Source of the DNA: M3007 sp965249785
GTDB lineage: Bacteria; Bacteroidota; Bacteroidia; Chitinophagales; Saprospiraceae
Assembly: GCA_965249785.1 (NCBI GenBank)
Contig: CBDFMU010000055.1
Span: 1-64,000 of the forward strand
Direction of reading: 5' to 3'
Length of the DNA: 64,000 nt
Of this stretch, positions 42,007 through 51,379 are shown piece by piece. Both the position numbers and the translations under genes were made by a program. The notes under the pieces were generated by a model that saw only the letters and a program-made list of their open reading frames with translations, made no database searches and was not told the origin of the DNA. The first letter of the stretch is position 1, and every line of letters begins with the position of its first letter.

Positions 42007-43203
42007 GTGAAGAAAATACTGCTCCCCATCTTTTTACTCTGTGCTACAATCATCCAATTGGCCGCGCAGGCTGATCTGGAAAAGAAACTCCAGACCCAGT
42101 TCGTGCTGGCCGAAGACGGCGATACAATTGTGCTGCCCGCTGGTCTAATTTCCCTCTCTAACACCCTTTGGCTCGATGCCAAAAAGAACGTCACCATTCG
42201 CGGAGCCGGACAAGATAAAACCATTTTATCCTTCAAAAATCAGCAACAGGGAGCAGAAGGCATGAAGATTACTAATGCCGAAAACATTGTGTTAGAGCAA
42301 TTTACCATAGAAGACTCGAAGGGTGATTTGATTAAAACCCAACAAGTGCATGGCTTAATTTTTCGCGATCTGACCGCCCGCTGGACGGGCAAACCCAAGG
42401 CCAGCAACGGCTCCTACGCCCTGTATCCGGTGCAGTGTCGCAACGTGCGTATGGAACGCTGCACCGCCATCGGTGCCTCCGACGCGGGCCTGTACATCGG
42501 TCAATCGGATAGCGTTTGGGTGACGGCCTGCGTAGCCAAAAACAACGTGGCGGGCATCGAGATTGAAAATACAACCCATGCCTGGGTCTGGAAAAATCAG
42601 GCCTTCGATAATACCGGCGGCATCCTCGTCTTCGATTTGCCTGATCTGCTTAAAAAGCAGGGTGGCCACGTGAAAGTCTATGATAATTTGGTGGCCCGTA
42701 ATAACTATAAGAATTTCGCCCCCAAAGGCAACATCGTTGGTAAAGTACCCGATGGCACGGGCGTAATGATCCTCGCTACCAGCGACGTGGAAGTTTTTAA
42801 TAATAAAATTTGGGATAACAAGACTGCTTCGACGGCTATTGTCAGTTATTTTATTACGGAGAATCCAATTAAGGATAAAGCATACAACCCTTACCCGTCG
42901 GCCATTTATGTGCACGACAATATTTATTCAGCGGGCAAACGAATGCCTACCTGGAAGAATAAACTGGGCTTCTTGTTTTGGACGAAATTTGGTCGCAACG
43001 TACCCCATATTCTTTATGATGGCATTCAGAATCCCGCTTATTTAACCGCCGAGGGTATGGTGAAACCGGAATACCGGATTTGTATTCGTAATAATACGGA
43101 AGGTTCTTTTGCCAACCTGAAAGCTGATAAGAAATTTAAGGGGATTAGTCGGGATTTGGGGCCTTATAATTGTGCGTTGGATAATGCGATGATAGAGCCG
43201 TGA
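42007..43203 (+). CDS. Parallel beta-helix protein of the TIGR03805 type
   Basis: 398 residues from a GTG at 42007. The upstream frame reaches into the cold-shock terminator and is rejected. Signal peptide VKKILLPIFLLCATIIQLAAQA. The body shows right-handed beta-helix rungs: NVTIRGAGQDKTILSF, NIVLEQFTIEDSKGDLI, VRMERCTAIGASDAGLYIGQ, VEVFNNKIWDNKTA. Known family pattern: these proteins sit beside a diheme cytochrome of the TIGR03806 type, as here. The joint function is unknown. Secreted or periplasmic. Confidence 0.8.
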   Translation: MKKILLPIFLLCATIIQLAAQADLEKKLQTQFVLAEDGDTIVLPAGLISLSNTLWLDAKKNVTIRGAGQDKTILSFKNQQQGAEGMKITNAENIVLEQFTIEDSKGDLIKTQQVHGLIFRDLTARWTGKPKASNGSYALYPVQCRNVRMERCTAIGASDAGLYIGQSDSVWVTACVAKNNVAGIEIENTTHAWVWKNQAFDNTGGILVFDLPDLLKKQGGHVKVYDNLVARNNYKNFAPKGNIVGKVPDGTGVMILATSDVEVFNNKIWDNKTASTAIVSYFITENPIKDKAYNPYPSAIYVHDNIYSAGKRMPTWKNKLGFLFWTKFGRNVPHILYDGIQNPAYLTAEGMVKPEYRICIRNNTEGSFANLKADKKFKGISRDLGPYNCALDNAMIEP

Positions 43204-43326
43204 GGGTGTTTGTTTAGAGCGGTTTAAAAAGTTTAGAAGGGATTAGCAATCGTCATTAACTGATGTTATGCACAATCTACAAAGCGACGTAAACGTAATT
43301 CTTGCGTAACATTAAAACATATTATA

Positions 43327-44451
43327 GTGGATTTAAAGTTAATCACAAGGCTTTTAAAGTTTATTAAACTGCCAATTAGAACTGGATTACTGTTTCTACT
43401 TGGCGGCTGGGCTATTTCTTTTTCTACACTGAAAACGTTACCCGATTCATTGTCAATAGTCCCCAAAGAGAAACTCTCGGACTATGGCTTTTTTACTAGT
43501 CCATTAGCAGATTTAAAGCCGACCGCTCAGGTCTTTTCTTACGATGTGAATGCGCCATTATTCAGTGATTATGCAGAAAAAGCACGATTTATTTATCTGC
43601 CCGCTGGCCAGCAAATGACCTACCAATCGGACGCGGCTTTTGATCTTCCAGTGGGGGCAGTAATTATCAAGAATTTCTACTATTTTAATGACGCAGCGAA
43701 GCCCGAATCTGGTCGGCGTATTCTGGAAAGCCGATTATTGAGACGAGAAACTACTGGTTGGAAAGCCCTCGTCTATGTCTGGAATGCAGACCAGACCGAT
43801 GCCTTATTAGAAGTGGCCGGCAGTACGCTGCCAATAGAGTGGCAAACCGCCGAAGGCAAGACCCAAAAACTAGATTATATAGTTCCCAACTTAAATCAAT
43901 GCAAAGGTTGTCACTCTTACGATGGTCAGTTTGTGCCTATTGGTATTACGGCCCGGCAGCTAAATCATCTAGGAAATACTAGTAATCAACTACTTAACTG
44001 GCAAAAGCTTGGCTATCTGAATCTGCCCGCTAATTTTGATCCAATCACGGCACCTCACTTGACAGATTACCGCCTTTCGGACGCGGCCTTGCAACAGCAG
44101 CACCCGGAATTACCAGTCACGGAATACGCTGCTGCCCGCGCTCGATCTTATCTGGATGCCAATTGCGCGCATTGCCACAACGCGCACGGCCCCGCCAGCA
44201 CCAGCGGAATGTTTCTAGGTATTAATGAACAAGATTTAGAAAAACTGGGCGTGAACAAGACACCCGTGGCCGCCGGGCGCGGTAGCGGCAATCGTCGCTA
44301 TGGGATTGTGCCGGGCAAGCCCAATGAAAGTATTGTAGTGTATCGCATGGAAAGCGACGATCCGGGCATTCGGATGCCGGAATTAGGGCGGCAATTAAAA
44401 CATAAAGAAGGTGTGGAAATGGTGAAGGCTTGGATAAGGGAAATGAAATAA
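43327..44451 (+). CDS. Diheme c-type cytochrome, SO_2930/TIGR03806 type
   Basis: 374 residues, GTG start at 43327. The N-terminus has a membrane/signal segment (LPIRTGLLFLLGGWAISFST). Two heme sites are visible: CKGCH (in LNQCKGCHSYDGQFVPIGI) and CAHCH (in YLDANCAHCHNAHGPAST). FSYDVNAPLFSDYAEKARFI near the N-terminus is typical of the family. It probably acts as a periplasmic electron carrier or heme enzyme together with the beta-helix protein encoded 123 bases upstream. Confidence 0.85.
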   Translation: MDLKLITRLLKFIKLPIRTGLLFLLGGWAISFSTLKTLPDSLSIVPKEKLSDYGFFTSPLADLKPTAQVFSYDVNAPLFSDYAEKARFIYLPAGQQMTYQSDAAFDLPVGAVIIKNFYYFNDAAKPESGRRILESRLLRRETTGWKALVYVWNADQTDALLEVAGSTLPIEWQTAEGKTQKLDYIVPNLNQCKGCHSYDGQFVPIGITARQLNHLGNTSNQLLNWQKLGYLNLPANFDPITAPHLTDYRLSDAALQQQHPELPVTEYAAARARSYLDANCAHCHNAHGPASTSGMFLGINEQDLEKLGVNKTPVAAGRGSGNRRYGIVPGKPNESIVVYRMESDDPGIRMPELGRQLKHKEGVEMVKAWIREMK

Positions 44452-44514
44452 ATCCTCAATTTATCTTATTCAACGACGGATGATCATTCGTTTGTATAAG
44501 TCACCATTTTTACA

Positions 44515-45120
44515 TTAATCCCCATCCCAGATAAAAGCATCTTGAAAAGTGATTTCTAAACGAGGCATGGTAAAACCGCCGGTCTTAATTTCCTTGATAA
44601 TGGCACCCAAACGTAAATTTTCTCCTTCTAACTCGTCCGTATGTTGTAGTATTTCTGGCTTATTCATAATATAGGTTTCAAATATATGAATGACAGTCAT
44701 AGCTTTGTTGGAAGAACAGGAATAAAAATGATCTTTATCCTCTGATAGTTGAAAACAATTAAAGATGCATTTCTGGTGAAACGTTTTCGGCGGAGTCAGA
44801 ACGGTTTTTCCAACAAAACCCCGCAATTTCAGCTCTGCTTCTTCCTTGCTGTATTCTTTTTCGCCCAGTTGCGCTCCAATGCAGCGTATATACATATAGC
44901 GTAGAATCGCAGGCGCAGCCAGACTATCGGCTTTTTCATCGAATTGATTCAAATAATTCAAACTGAGTTTTTCTGCTGCTGCCCATTTTTCGTTGGCCAG
45001 CAACTCAATAATTTTATCCCAGTCTGTATCCGCCATCTCAGGCGTTTTATTTTGGGAAAAAGCCGGTAAAAGGAACAGGCAAAAAATGCCCGATAACAAG
45101 GAATATTTTAATACACTCAT
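44515..45120 (-). CDS. Secreted protein of unknown function
   Basis: 201 residues from the ATG at 45120. Signal peptide MSVLKYSLLSGIFCLFLLPAFSQ. The rest is helical and Cys-containing (HQKCIFNCFQLSEDK, YSCSSNKAMTVIHIFETY). The first part, DWDKIIELLANEKWAAAEKL, looks TPR-like. It ends ITFQDAFIWDGD. No family recognised. Monocistronic and convergent with the cytochrome gene. Confidence 0.6.
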   Translation of the reverse strand: MSVLKYSLLSGIFCLFLLPAFSQNKTPEMADTDWDKIIELLANEKWAAAEKLSLNYLNQFDEKADSLAAPAILRYMYIRCIGAQLGEKEYSKEEAELKLRGFVGKTVLTPPKTFHQKCIFNCFQLSEDKDHFYSCSSNKAMTVIHIFETYIMNKPEILQHTDELEGENLRLGAIIKEIKTGGFTMPRLEITFQDAFIWDGD

Positions 45121-45213
45121 GTTTAAATATTTAAGTGTTCTGAACAACCGGAAGCCAGGGAGGAAATCAGCATCGTATCAACGAGCGGGTATGAGAAAAA
45201 GTGTGTAATAATT

Positions 45214-45438
45214 TTAAGGCCGTTCATAGTACAGAGGTATAGATGCTGTTATAGTTTTGGTGTAAAAAATCGCGGAATAATCCTCCATCAATCCATCTGG
45301 AAGTCTTGGCAAAAAATAATTCTCAACAGTAGTGGAACTGGCAAAAATTCCGGTTTGTCCTTTTACTGCTCGAATTTTTAATCCTTCGCCATTGTTATTG
45401 TACATAGTACCATCACCGTATAAATGATGAATGGACAT
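45214..45438 (-). CDS. Small hypothetical protein, possibly a gene fragment
   Basis: 74 residues starting MSIHHLYGDGTMYNNNGEGL and ending ITASIPLYYERP. The composition is protein-like, but there is no signal peptide or known motif. It could be the remainder of a longer gene. The 76 bases upstream of the secreted protein gene hold nothing else. Confidence 0.4.
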   Translation of the reverse strand: MSIHHLYGDGTMYNNNGEGLKIRAVKGQTGIFASSTTVENYFLPRLPDGLMEDYSAIFYTKTITASIPLYYERP

Positions 45439-45495
45439 TATTTTATTTGCCGAGCAAATTATACTTCCTGCGTAACATCAGTTTTTAAACTCCAT

Positions 45496-45627
45496 TTATT
45501 CCATACTACGCTGTAACTCTTCTTGGCACATTGGTTTCATGGGAGAATAACGTTTTAAAAATTCAGGTGTACTTTTGCCCAGGCTTTCGCCGATAGTTAT
45601 TTTTCCAAAAGATGTACGACTGTCCAT
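45496..45627 (-). CDS. Very small hypothetical protein (43 residues)
   Basis: ATG at 45627. It starts MDSRTSFGKITIGESLGKST and ends EELQRSME. It diverges from the TPR gene start 22 bases away. Coding status is uncertain. Confidence 0.35.
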   Translation of the reverse strand: MDSRTSFGKITIGESLGKSTPEFLKRYSPMKPMCQEELQRSME

Positions 45628-45648
45628 CCTACGTGTAGAAAAAGCATA

Positions 45649-47661
45649 ATGGCCCAGCAAAAGAATAAGCAAAAACATACGCCTCCTCCCCCACCCGTCC
45701 AGACGCTGGTCGCGCCGCCACCGCCAGTAGAAAGCAAATTTTCGTTTTTCGCGCATCCGTGGTGGCCAATGCTGGTATTGGCGGGGATAGCATTGTTGGT
45801 TTGGGGCAGTTCCGTACCGAATGCGTTCGTTTTTTTCGACGATGATAAGGCCATTTTGTACAACCACGCGCTGCAACAGCCCTCGCTGGCCAAGTTTTTT
45901 TCCGGCCAAAATCTGGGGATGTATGCGCCCGTGACCTGGCTGGCCTACTGGCTGGGCAGTGCTTTTTCTGGGCAGAACGCTTGGGGATACCACCTGCTTA
46001 GCGTGTTGCTTAATGCGATCAATAGCCTGTTGATTTTTAGCTTGTTACGCCAGCTTACCGGACTGAATTGGGCAGCTTTTGCGGCGGCATTATTGTTTGC
46101 TGTACATCCTGTCCAGGCCGAAGCAGTGTGTTGGGCAGCGGCACTGAGTACGGTGCTGTTTTCTACTTTTTACCTCGCCAGCGCACTGGCTTATCTGCGT
46201 TGGACCAAAGTGGAGAAAGGTGGCTGGCTGGCACTTTCGCTGGGCATTTTTCTACTATCCAGCCTGGCAAAGTCAGCGGCAGTTACGCTCCCGTTGCTAT
46301 TAATAGCCATTGATTACTACCGTTTTGGACGGCCATTACGCAAATATTGGTTGGCTAAACTGCCCTTTCTGGCCATCAGTCTGTTTTTTGGATTCAAGAC
46401 TTTCCTCACCCGCGCGCAGGAAGGGCACGATATTCAGGCCGCGTCCGGGGCGTTTTCTTTGCTGGATCGCTTCTGGATGATTACGCAAACCATCCTGTTT
46501 TATCCAGTTAAATTATTACTACCGTTTGGCTATTCACTGGATTATCCGTTTTTGAAATCCGCCGGGGTTTGGCCCTGGGCTTATTACCTGGCGCCAGTTG
46601 TGTTGGCTGGTATAGCGTTTTTAATCTGGAAAAAATTCCGTTCGCAGCACGAGGTGCTTTTTGGATTGGCACTCTATCTGCTGCCCCTTTCAGTGATGTT
46701 GCCGTTTAGCACGGTGGGTAGTTTTGAGCTGCGCTCCGACCGCTACGTGTATATTTCCTGCGCCGGACTGTTTTTTGTAGCGGCCATTGCTTTGCAAAAA
46801 TTACCGACTGCCGCATTACGCAACGGCTTATTGGCTGCGTTGGGATTGGGGCTTGCAGTACTAGCTTATCGGCAAAGTATCGTCTGGAAAGATGGTGTGC
46901 ATTTGTTTGAAAACTGCGTAGACAAAACCCCCGAATCGTCGCTTTGCCATTGCAATCTGGGCTACAATGACCTCATCAATTACAATAATCCGGGCGCGGT
47001 GGAGCATTATACTGCTGCCTTGAAATACGATCCCGGGGTGGTGGAAGCGTATAATGGGCGTGGGCAGGCGTATTTGGGATTGCGAAAAATCCCGGAAGCC
47101 TTCGCCGATTTTGATGCCGCCATTCGTGCGGGCATCGTAACGCCCAAATTGTTTTTGAACCGTGGCAAATGCCTCGTCATGCTCAGTCGGCCAGCTGAAG
47201 CCCTACCCGATTTGAATCGGAGTCTGGAACTGGAACCTCGCTCGCCAGAGGCCTATTATTTTCGCGCGGCAGCCTATGAAAAAACCAACGCGCCCGATAA
47301 AGCCTTTGCCGATTATAACCAGGCTATTCAATTGAATCCCAACTATATAGAGGCATTGGTGAATCGGGGTCTGCTCCATTACAACCTCCAACAATACCCG
47401 CAAGCGATTGCTGACAATACGCAGGCACTCAATAAGGCCACCGCAACCCTACAACCAATGATTTTGTGCAATCGTGCCAATGCCTATCTGCTCTCCGGCC
47501 AATCGGAACTTGCCCTAAACGACGCTAATCGGGCACTATCTATGAATGGCAATGACGCGAGGGCGCACCAGACTCGTGCTGCTATTTATCAGGCTTTGGG
47601 TCGGCTGGCGGAGGCGGAGGCAGATTTACAGAAAGTACATCATTTGCAAACTGGAGATTAA
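45649..47661 (+). CDS. TMTC-like membrane protein with C-terminal TPR repeats
   Basis: 670 residues. A Pro-rich N-terminus (TPPPPPVQTLVAPPPPV) precedes about 10 membrane helices. The first external loop has FFDDDK, and LFAVHPVQAEAVCW follows, both hallmarks of the TMTC/GT-C class whose eukaryotic members O-mannosylate proteins. Residues about 430-665 form six or so TPR units (VVEAYNGRGQAYLGLRKIPE, PEAYYFRAAAYEKTNAPDKA, YIEALVNRGLLHYNLQQYPQ). In bacteria the role is unproven; a glycosyltransferase using a lipid-linked sugar is the best guess. Confidence 0.82.
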   Translation: MAQQKNKQKHTPPPPPVQTLVAPPPPVESKFSFFAHPWWPMLVLAGIALLVWGSSVPNAFVFFDDDKAILYNHALQQPSLAKFFSGQNLGMYAPVTWLAYWLGSAFSGQNAWGYHLLSVLLNAINSLLIFSLLRQLTGLNWAAFAAALLFAVHPVQAEAVCWAAALSTVLFSTFYLASALAYLRWTKVEKGGWLALSLGIFLLSSLAKSAAVTLPLLLIAIDYYRFGRPLRKYWLAKLPFLAISLFFGFKTFLTRAQEGHDIQAASGAFSLLDRFWMITQTILFYPVKLLLPFGYSLDYPFLKSAGVWPWAYYLAPVVLAGIAFLIWKKFRSQHEVLFGLALYLLPLSVMLPFSTVGSFELRSDRYVYISCAGLFFVAAIALQKLPTAALRNGLLAALGLGLAVLAYRQSIVWKDGVHLFENCVDKTPESSLCHCNLGYNDLINYNNPGAVEHYTAALKYDPGVVEAYNGRGQAYLGLRKIPEAFADFDAAIRAGIVTPKLFLNRGKCLVMLSRPAEALPDLNRSLELEPRSPEAYYFRAAAYEKTNAPDKAFADYNQAIQLNPNYIEALVNRGLLHYNLQQYPQAIADNTQALNKATATLQPMILCNRANAYLLSGQSELALNDANRALSMNGNDARAHQTRAAIYQALGRLAEAEADLQKVHHLQTGD

Positions 47662-47725
47662 AAACTCCTGCCCAGCGAGTTCCTGAATGGTTTGTTAAAT
47701 CGGTAGCCGATGCCGGGTAGTTACT

Positions 47726-47733
47726 TACTTTTG
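47726..47733 (+). promoter_or_regulatory. -7 box of the amidohydrolase-like gene
   Basis: TACTTTTG matches TAnnTTTG, 70 bases before the ATG. Confidence 0.45.
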
Positions 47734-47803
47734 CCCGTCTTTTCCCAAAAAACGTCTTAATCGGCCTTCTTTTTAATTTTTTCAAACCGTGAATTCGCTT
47801 CTA

Positions 47804-49051
47804 ATGAAGAAAACACTACTCCTGCTCCTTGCCTTCGCGTTCATTTCTCAACTGGTCGTTGCACAAACGGCGAAGAAAAATTACGAATTTCGTAACGGCA
47901 ACTGGTATAATGGTAAAGATTTTACGACTGGTACCTGGTACACCAGTCAAGGGTTGCTTACCCGCAAAGCGCCGGCGAAAATAGATTCTGTGATTGACTT
48001 GACCGATCATTGGGTAGTACCGCCGCTGGCCGACGCCTTTTGCTCCAGCTTGTCTAACAATTCTGCTGCGGCCAACACCTTGAAAACCTATTTCGATGAA
48101 GGCGTTTTTTACCTCCAGATTCTTGCCAACACCCAGGAAGATCGCGCCATCCTGCAGCCACTGATCGGCAAAGCCACGGCACCGGATATTGCTTTTGCCA
48201 ACGGTGGATTTACCTGTACACTGGGCTACCCGTTTGCAGTGTATGAAGGCCCAGCCAACGGCATAAAGGGCCAGCAGCACATCGCGGAACGCTACGATTT
48301 TATCAAGCAACAACGCAAGATGCTGGGCAACGCCTACTGGTTTGTGGATAATAAAGAGATGCTCGACCGCAATTGGGATAAGATAAAAGCCCAAAAACCG
48401 GACGTTATTATGATCTATTTGCTTAATAACCAAGCCAATGGCGGTAAAGAGAGTGGTAGCCTTACGGCTGACGCAGCCGAAGCAATTGTCAAAAAAGCCC
48501 ATAAGTCCAAACTGCGGGTGATCGCCAGCATCTCCACACCCGATGATCTGCGCCTGGCCCTGAAAATCGGGGTGGATGGCATCGCCAACCTGCCCGGCTA
48601 TAACTGGGATGGCAACGGCACGACAGATCGTTTTGAACTGACAGATGATGATCTAAAAAAACTGGCGAAGAAAAAAACTACGGTTACCCCGCTGTTTTTT
48701 CATGGGCAGGGAGCCAGCAACCAGGCTTTAGTACAGCAATGGCAAGCCAAGACGCTGCAGCGGTTGTTCGATAATGGGGTAAACGTTGCCGTTGGTTCCG
48801 ACGATGTGCAGCGTACCTTGCGCGCCGAAATGAATTACTGGACGATGTTGCCGACCCTGGATGCAACGGCCGCCTTGAAAACGCTCTGCGAAAACACCCC
48901 ACGGGCTATTTTTCCGTCCCGTAAAATCGGCAAGATTGAAGATGGTTATGAAGCCAGTTTCCTGATCTTGAGTGACAATCCGGTGGTTAATAATGTGCTG
49001 CGGCTGCGAATGACCGGCTTCAAAATGAAAAATGGGCAATTGAGCAAATAA
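47804..49051 (+). CDS. Exported amidohydrolase-like protein, metal site degenerate
   Basis: 415 residues from the ATG at 47804; an in-frame GTG lies at 47789. Signal peptide MKKTLLLLLAFAFISQLVVAQ. The overall order follows secreted imidazolonepropionase/prolidase-like amidohydrolases: WYNGKDFTTGTWYTSQGLL, VIDLTDHWVVPPLADAF, LALKIGVDGIANLPGYN, GVNVAVGSDDV, and KIGKIEDGYEASFLILSDNP at the end. The usual HxH after the first strand is replaced by DAFCSS, and no second metal His pair is evident, so hydrolase activity is doubtful. It may be a binding protein derived from the enzyme. Confidence 0.75.
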   Translation: MKKTLLLLLAFAFISQLVVAQTAKKNYEFRNGNWYNGKDFTTGTWYTSQGLLTRKAPAKIDSVIDLTDHWVVPPLADAFCSSLSNNSAAANTLKTYFDEGVFYLQILANTQEDRAILQPLIGKATAPDIAFANGGFTCTLGYPFAVYEGPANGIKGQQHIAERYDFIKQQRKMLGNAYWFVDNKEMLDRNWDKIKAQKPDVIMIYLLNNQANGGKESGSLTADAAEAIVKKAHKSKLRVIASISTPDDLRLALKIGVDGIANLPGYNWDGNGTTDRFELTDDDLKKLAKKKTTVTPLFFHGQGASNQALVQQWQAKTLQRLFDNGVNVAVGSDDVQRTLRAEMNYWTMLPTLDATAALKTLCENTPRAIFPSRKIGKIEDGYEASFLILSDNPVVNNVLRLRMTGFKMKNGQLSK

Positions 49052-49206
49052 ATGCACTTCATTAGCAAAAGCCAGATTATTTTTTTGGTAAAAAAACGTA
49101 GGAATTCTTAATACCAAATTAAAAAGCATTCCTTTGGGCCTTCCGCAATAGGACCTTTCTTTGCGGGCGAAGTTCACCTTTTTTACACTTTAAAATTCGA
49201 TACGCT

Positions 49207-49413
49207 ATGCTGTTTAATGAAGCCCTCGAGTTGTTCGAGACAGACCTTGTTATGACCTCTTCTGACTTTGATGGCGATCAGGCCGAGCCGGACGAAGAGA
49301 TGGATCAGGATGATGAAGAGGATGCGATGGATGATGAAGAGGATGCCGCCGATATGGCGGATGATGATGACGATGTAGTGGCAGAAGATGACGAGGATGA
49401 CGAAGCCGCCTGA
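49207..49413 (+). CDS. Highly acidic small protein
   Basis: 68 residues. The first 20 (MLFNEALELFETDLVMTSSD) are ordinary, the rest is nearly all Asp, Glu, Ala and Met, in runs such as DDEEDAMDDEEDAADMADDDDD. A terminator follows, which supports a real transcript. Such tails occur in DNA-mimic or histone-chaperone-like proteins and in unstructured Ca-binding proteins; no role can be assigned. Confidence 0.55.
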   Translation: MLFNEALELFETDLVMTSSDFDGDQAEPDEEMDQDDEEDAMDDEEDAADMADDDDDVVAEDDEDDEAA

Positions 49414-49439
49414 TCGAATTGATTGATGGCCAAGACAAT

Positions 49440-49478
49440 AGCGGTCTCCTGGAGCTTTCCGGGAGACCGCTGTTGTTT
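49440..49478 (+). terminator. Terminator after the acidic protein gene
   Basis: AGCGGTCTCC pairs with GGAGACCGCT, followed by GTTGTTTGC. Strong stem, short T run. It may serve both converging genes. Confidence 0.65.
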
Positions 49479-49489
49479 GCTGGGAGTCT

Positions 49490-50368
49490 TTATTTGCCAG
49501 TTGGAAAAGGGGGATGTAGCACGATCACTGTGCGGCGATTTTGTTGGCGGCCTTCGGGGGTTTCGTTGGAAGTCAAAGGATAAAATTCGCCGCGCCCAAC
49601 CGGAGTAAGCTGGTTGGCATTCACATTGTAGTCCTGTACGAGCGTGCGTACAACACTCGTCGCCCGAAAAAGGCTCCACGTCCAGGTATCCCGCATTGTT
49701 TTGTCTTTGGGTAATACATTATCCGTGTAGGCTATTATTTCGGCGTTCAGGTCGGGTCGGCTGGTCATTAAAACGGCCAGCGTGGTCAGCACGGGTTTGG
49801 CAGTCACACTAATTTCCATGCCTTTAAGTTCAAAAAGCACCTTATCCGGCAGCAGTAACATCACCGCGTCCCGCTCGATGGTGACAGCCACTCCAAGGCT
49901 TTGTTGCTCTTGAAGAGCGGTAGCCAGCACACTTTGCAAGTCATGTAAAAGCTGATCGTACTGTCGTCGGTTTTGCTGTATTTGATGCAGGGTGTCATTA
50001 CATTGACTCAAACCTGCTTTTGCCGTTGCCAGTTCCTTCTCCAGCTCTATTTTTTCGGAAGTCAATTTGCTCGCCGATTTTCCCATTTGCTGGGTGCGTT
50101 CGTCCAGTTCGGCGGTAAGGTGAGAGAGTTGAGCTCCCTGATAGCCAACGACCCGATTGAGCGACCCGATGGTATCAATCAGGGTACTGGTTTCTGCTTT
50201 CCGGTCGGCCAGTTCCTGTTTCAATACCTTTTCCCGGCCTTCTGCCGCCGAGCGCGTGGCCAGTTCGGCTCGGTACATCTTCCGACGTACGCAAGCAGGA
50301 ACACATAAAAGCAGCAGAAGCAGCAGAAAAGGGCTAAAAAAGGTTCTTTTGAGCATAGTAGTCGGCAT
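49490..50368 (-). CDS. OmpA-family lipoprotein
   Basis: 292 residues from the ATG at 50368; a second ATG lies at 50356. The signal has lipobox VPAC at about residue 26 (LLLLLLLCVPACVRRKMY). A long coiled coil fills residues about 35-150. The C-terminal OmpA-like domain has VLFELKGMEISVTAKPVL, AEIIAYTDNVLP and NQLTPVGRGEFYPLTSNETP with NRRTVIVL. It anchors the outer membrane to peptidoglycan. It sits 20 bases after the MBL hydrolase gene and is probably co-transcribed with it. Confidence 0.88.
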   Translation of the reverse strand: MPTTMLKRTFFSPFLLLLLLLCVPACVRRKMYRAELATRSAAEGREKVLKQELADRKAETSTLIDTIGSLNRVVGYQGAQLSHLTAELDERTQQMGKSASKLTSEKIELEKELATAKAGLSQCNDTLHQIQQNRRQYDQLLHDLQSVLATALQEQQSLGVAVTIERDAVMLLLPDKVLFELKGMEISVTAKPVLTTLAVLMTSRPDLNAEIIAYTDNVLPKDKTMRDTWTWSLFRATSVVRTLVQDYNVNANQLTPVGRGEFYPLTSNETPEGRQQNRRTVIVLHPPFPTGK

Positions 50369-50388
50369 TTTTCATCAGCAAAAATACA

Positions 50389-51246
50389 TTACTGGCCCAG
50401 AAAATTCGCCAGCGTACCGACTCGATCAAGTACGATCCGACCCTGGGCATCTTCGCGTACCGTGACGCATTCGGCTATCGGATCGTGTTCCAGAAAAAAA
50501 ATGTGCCGCTCGCGCACTGCCGTTGCCAGCATCAGGGCCTTTTCCCGTAAAGTCTGCAACGGACGAATATCGTAAGCCATTACGTAGGGCATTCCAATAT
50601 GCCATTGCGAAGGCAAAGCGTCGGCGCAATAGAGTACCATACCATGCGGGGTGCGCAGCAGCGGTGCCATCATGGCCTCCGTGTGGCCGTAGAAAAACCG
50701 CACGCGAAAACCTGGCACAAAGGCTACGTTTTGGCGTACCGGGAGAAACTGCAACCGACCTTGCTCAAACAGCGGAACAAAATTCTCGGGCAAAAACGAG
50801 GCTTTTTCGCGCGGGTTAGGGTGGATTGCCCATTCATAATGGCGCCGATTGCTCCAATAAACAGCATTGGGAAAGGAGACTTCTACTTCACCTGTGGTTT
50901 CGTTTTTCCAAAGCGCGCCCCCACAGTGATCGAAGTGCAGATGGGTGAGAAAGACATCGGTAATATCTTCCCGCGCCAGTCCAGCGGCAGCCAGCGAGCC
51001 AAAAAGCGATTGCGGGCCATGAGGCAAGAAATGAGCGCGAAAGCGGGCATCTTGCTGGTTGCCCAGGCCAGTATCTATCAATATTTTGCGGTCGCCGGTT
51101 TCCACCAGTAAGGCGCGCATGGCCCAGGTGCACAAGTTTTGTTCGTCAGGTGGGTGCATGGTTGCCCACATTCGGCGCGGTACTACGCCAAACATGGCAC
51201 CGCCGTCGAGCTTGAAAGAGCCGGTATGTAATGCAGTAAGTGTCAT
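50389..51246 (-). CDS. MBL-fold metallo-hydrolase
   Basis: 285 residues. The metal site is THLHFDHCGG (HxHxDH), with a further His in FFYGHTEAMM and DALPSQWH later. No signal peptide. The layout is that of the glyoxalase-II-like / N-acyl-homoserine-lactonase-like group, with the early GGAMFGVVPRRMW and KILIDTGLGN. The substrate is unknown. The promoter region has TATCTTGG, one change from the -7 consensus. Confidence 0.9.
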   Translation of the reverse strand: MTLTALHTGSFKLDGGAMFGVVPRRMWATMHPPDEQNLCTWAMRALLVETGDRKILIDTGLGNQQDARFRAHFLPHGPQSLFGSLAAAGLAREDITDVFLTHLHFDHCGGALWKNETTGEVEVSFPNAVYWSNRRHYEWAIHPNPREKASFLPENFVPLFEQGRLQFLPVRQNVAFVPGFRVRFFYGHTEAMMAPLLRTPHGMVLYCADALPSQWHIGMPYVMAYDIRPLQTLREKALMLATAVRERHIFFLEHDPIAECVTVREDAQGRIVLDRVGTLANFLGQ

Positions 51247-51379
51247 TCTTGCCCGCCAAGATAGGAAGTATGGGCAACAAATGGGGGATTTTTGCTATAA
51301 GCGGAGTATGTTGCGGATGGCAATTGCTACTTTTGTGAATTACCTGCTTCTGCGTTTTTTTACTCAATAATCACCCGCC

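Noticed and set aside
45496..45993. 165-residue minus-strand frame over the TPR gene start
   Set aside because: Its N-terminal two thirds mirror the TPR gene. Only the last 43 codons lie outside, and these are listed as a weak separate candidate.
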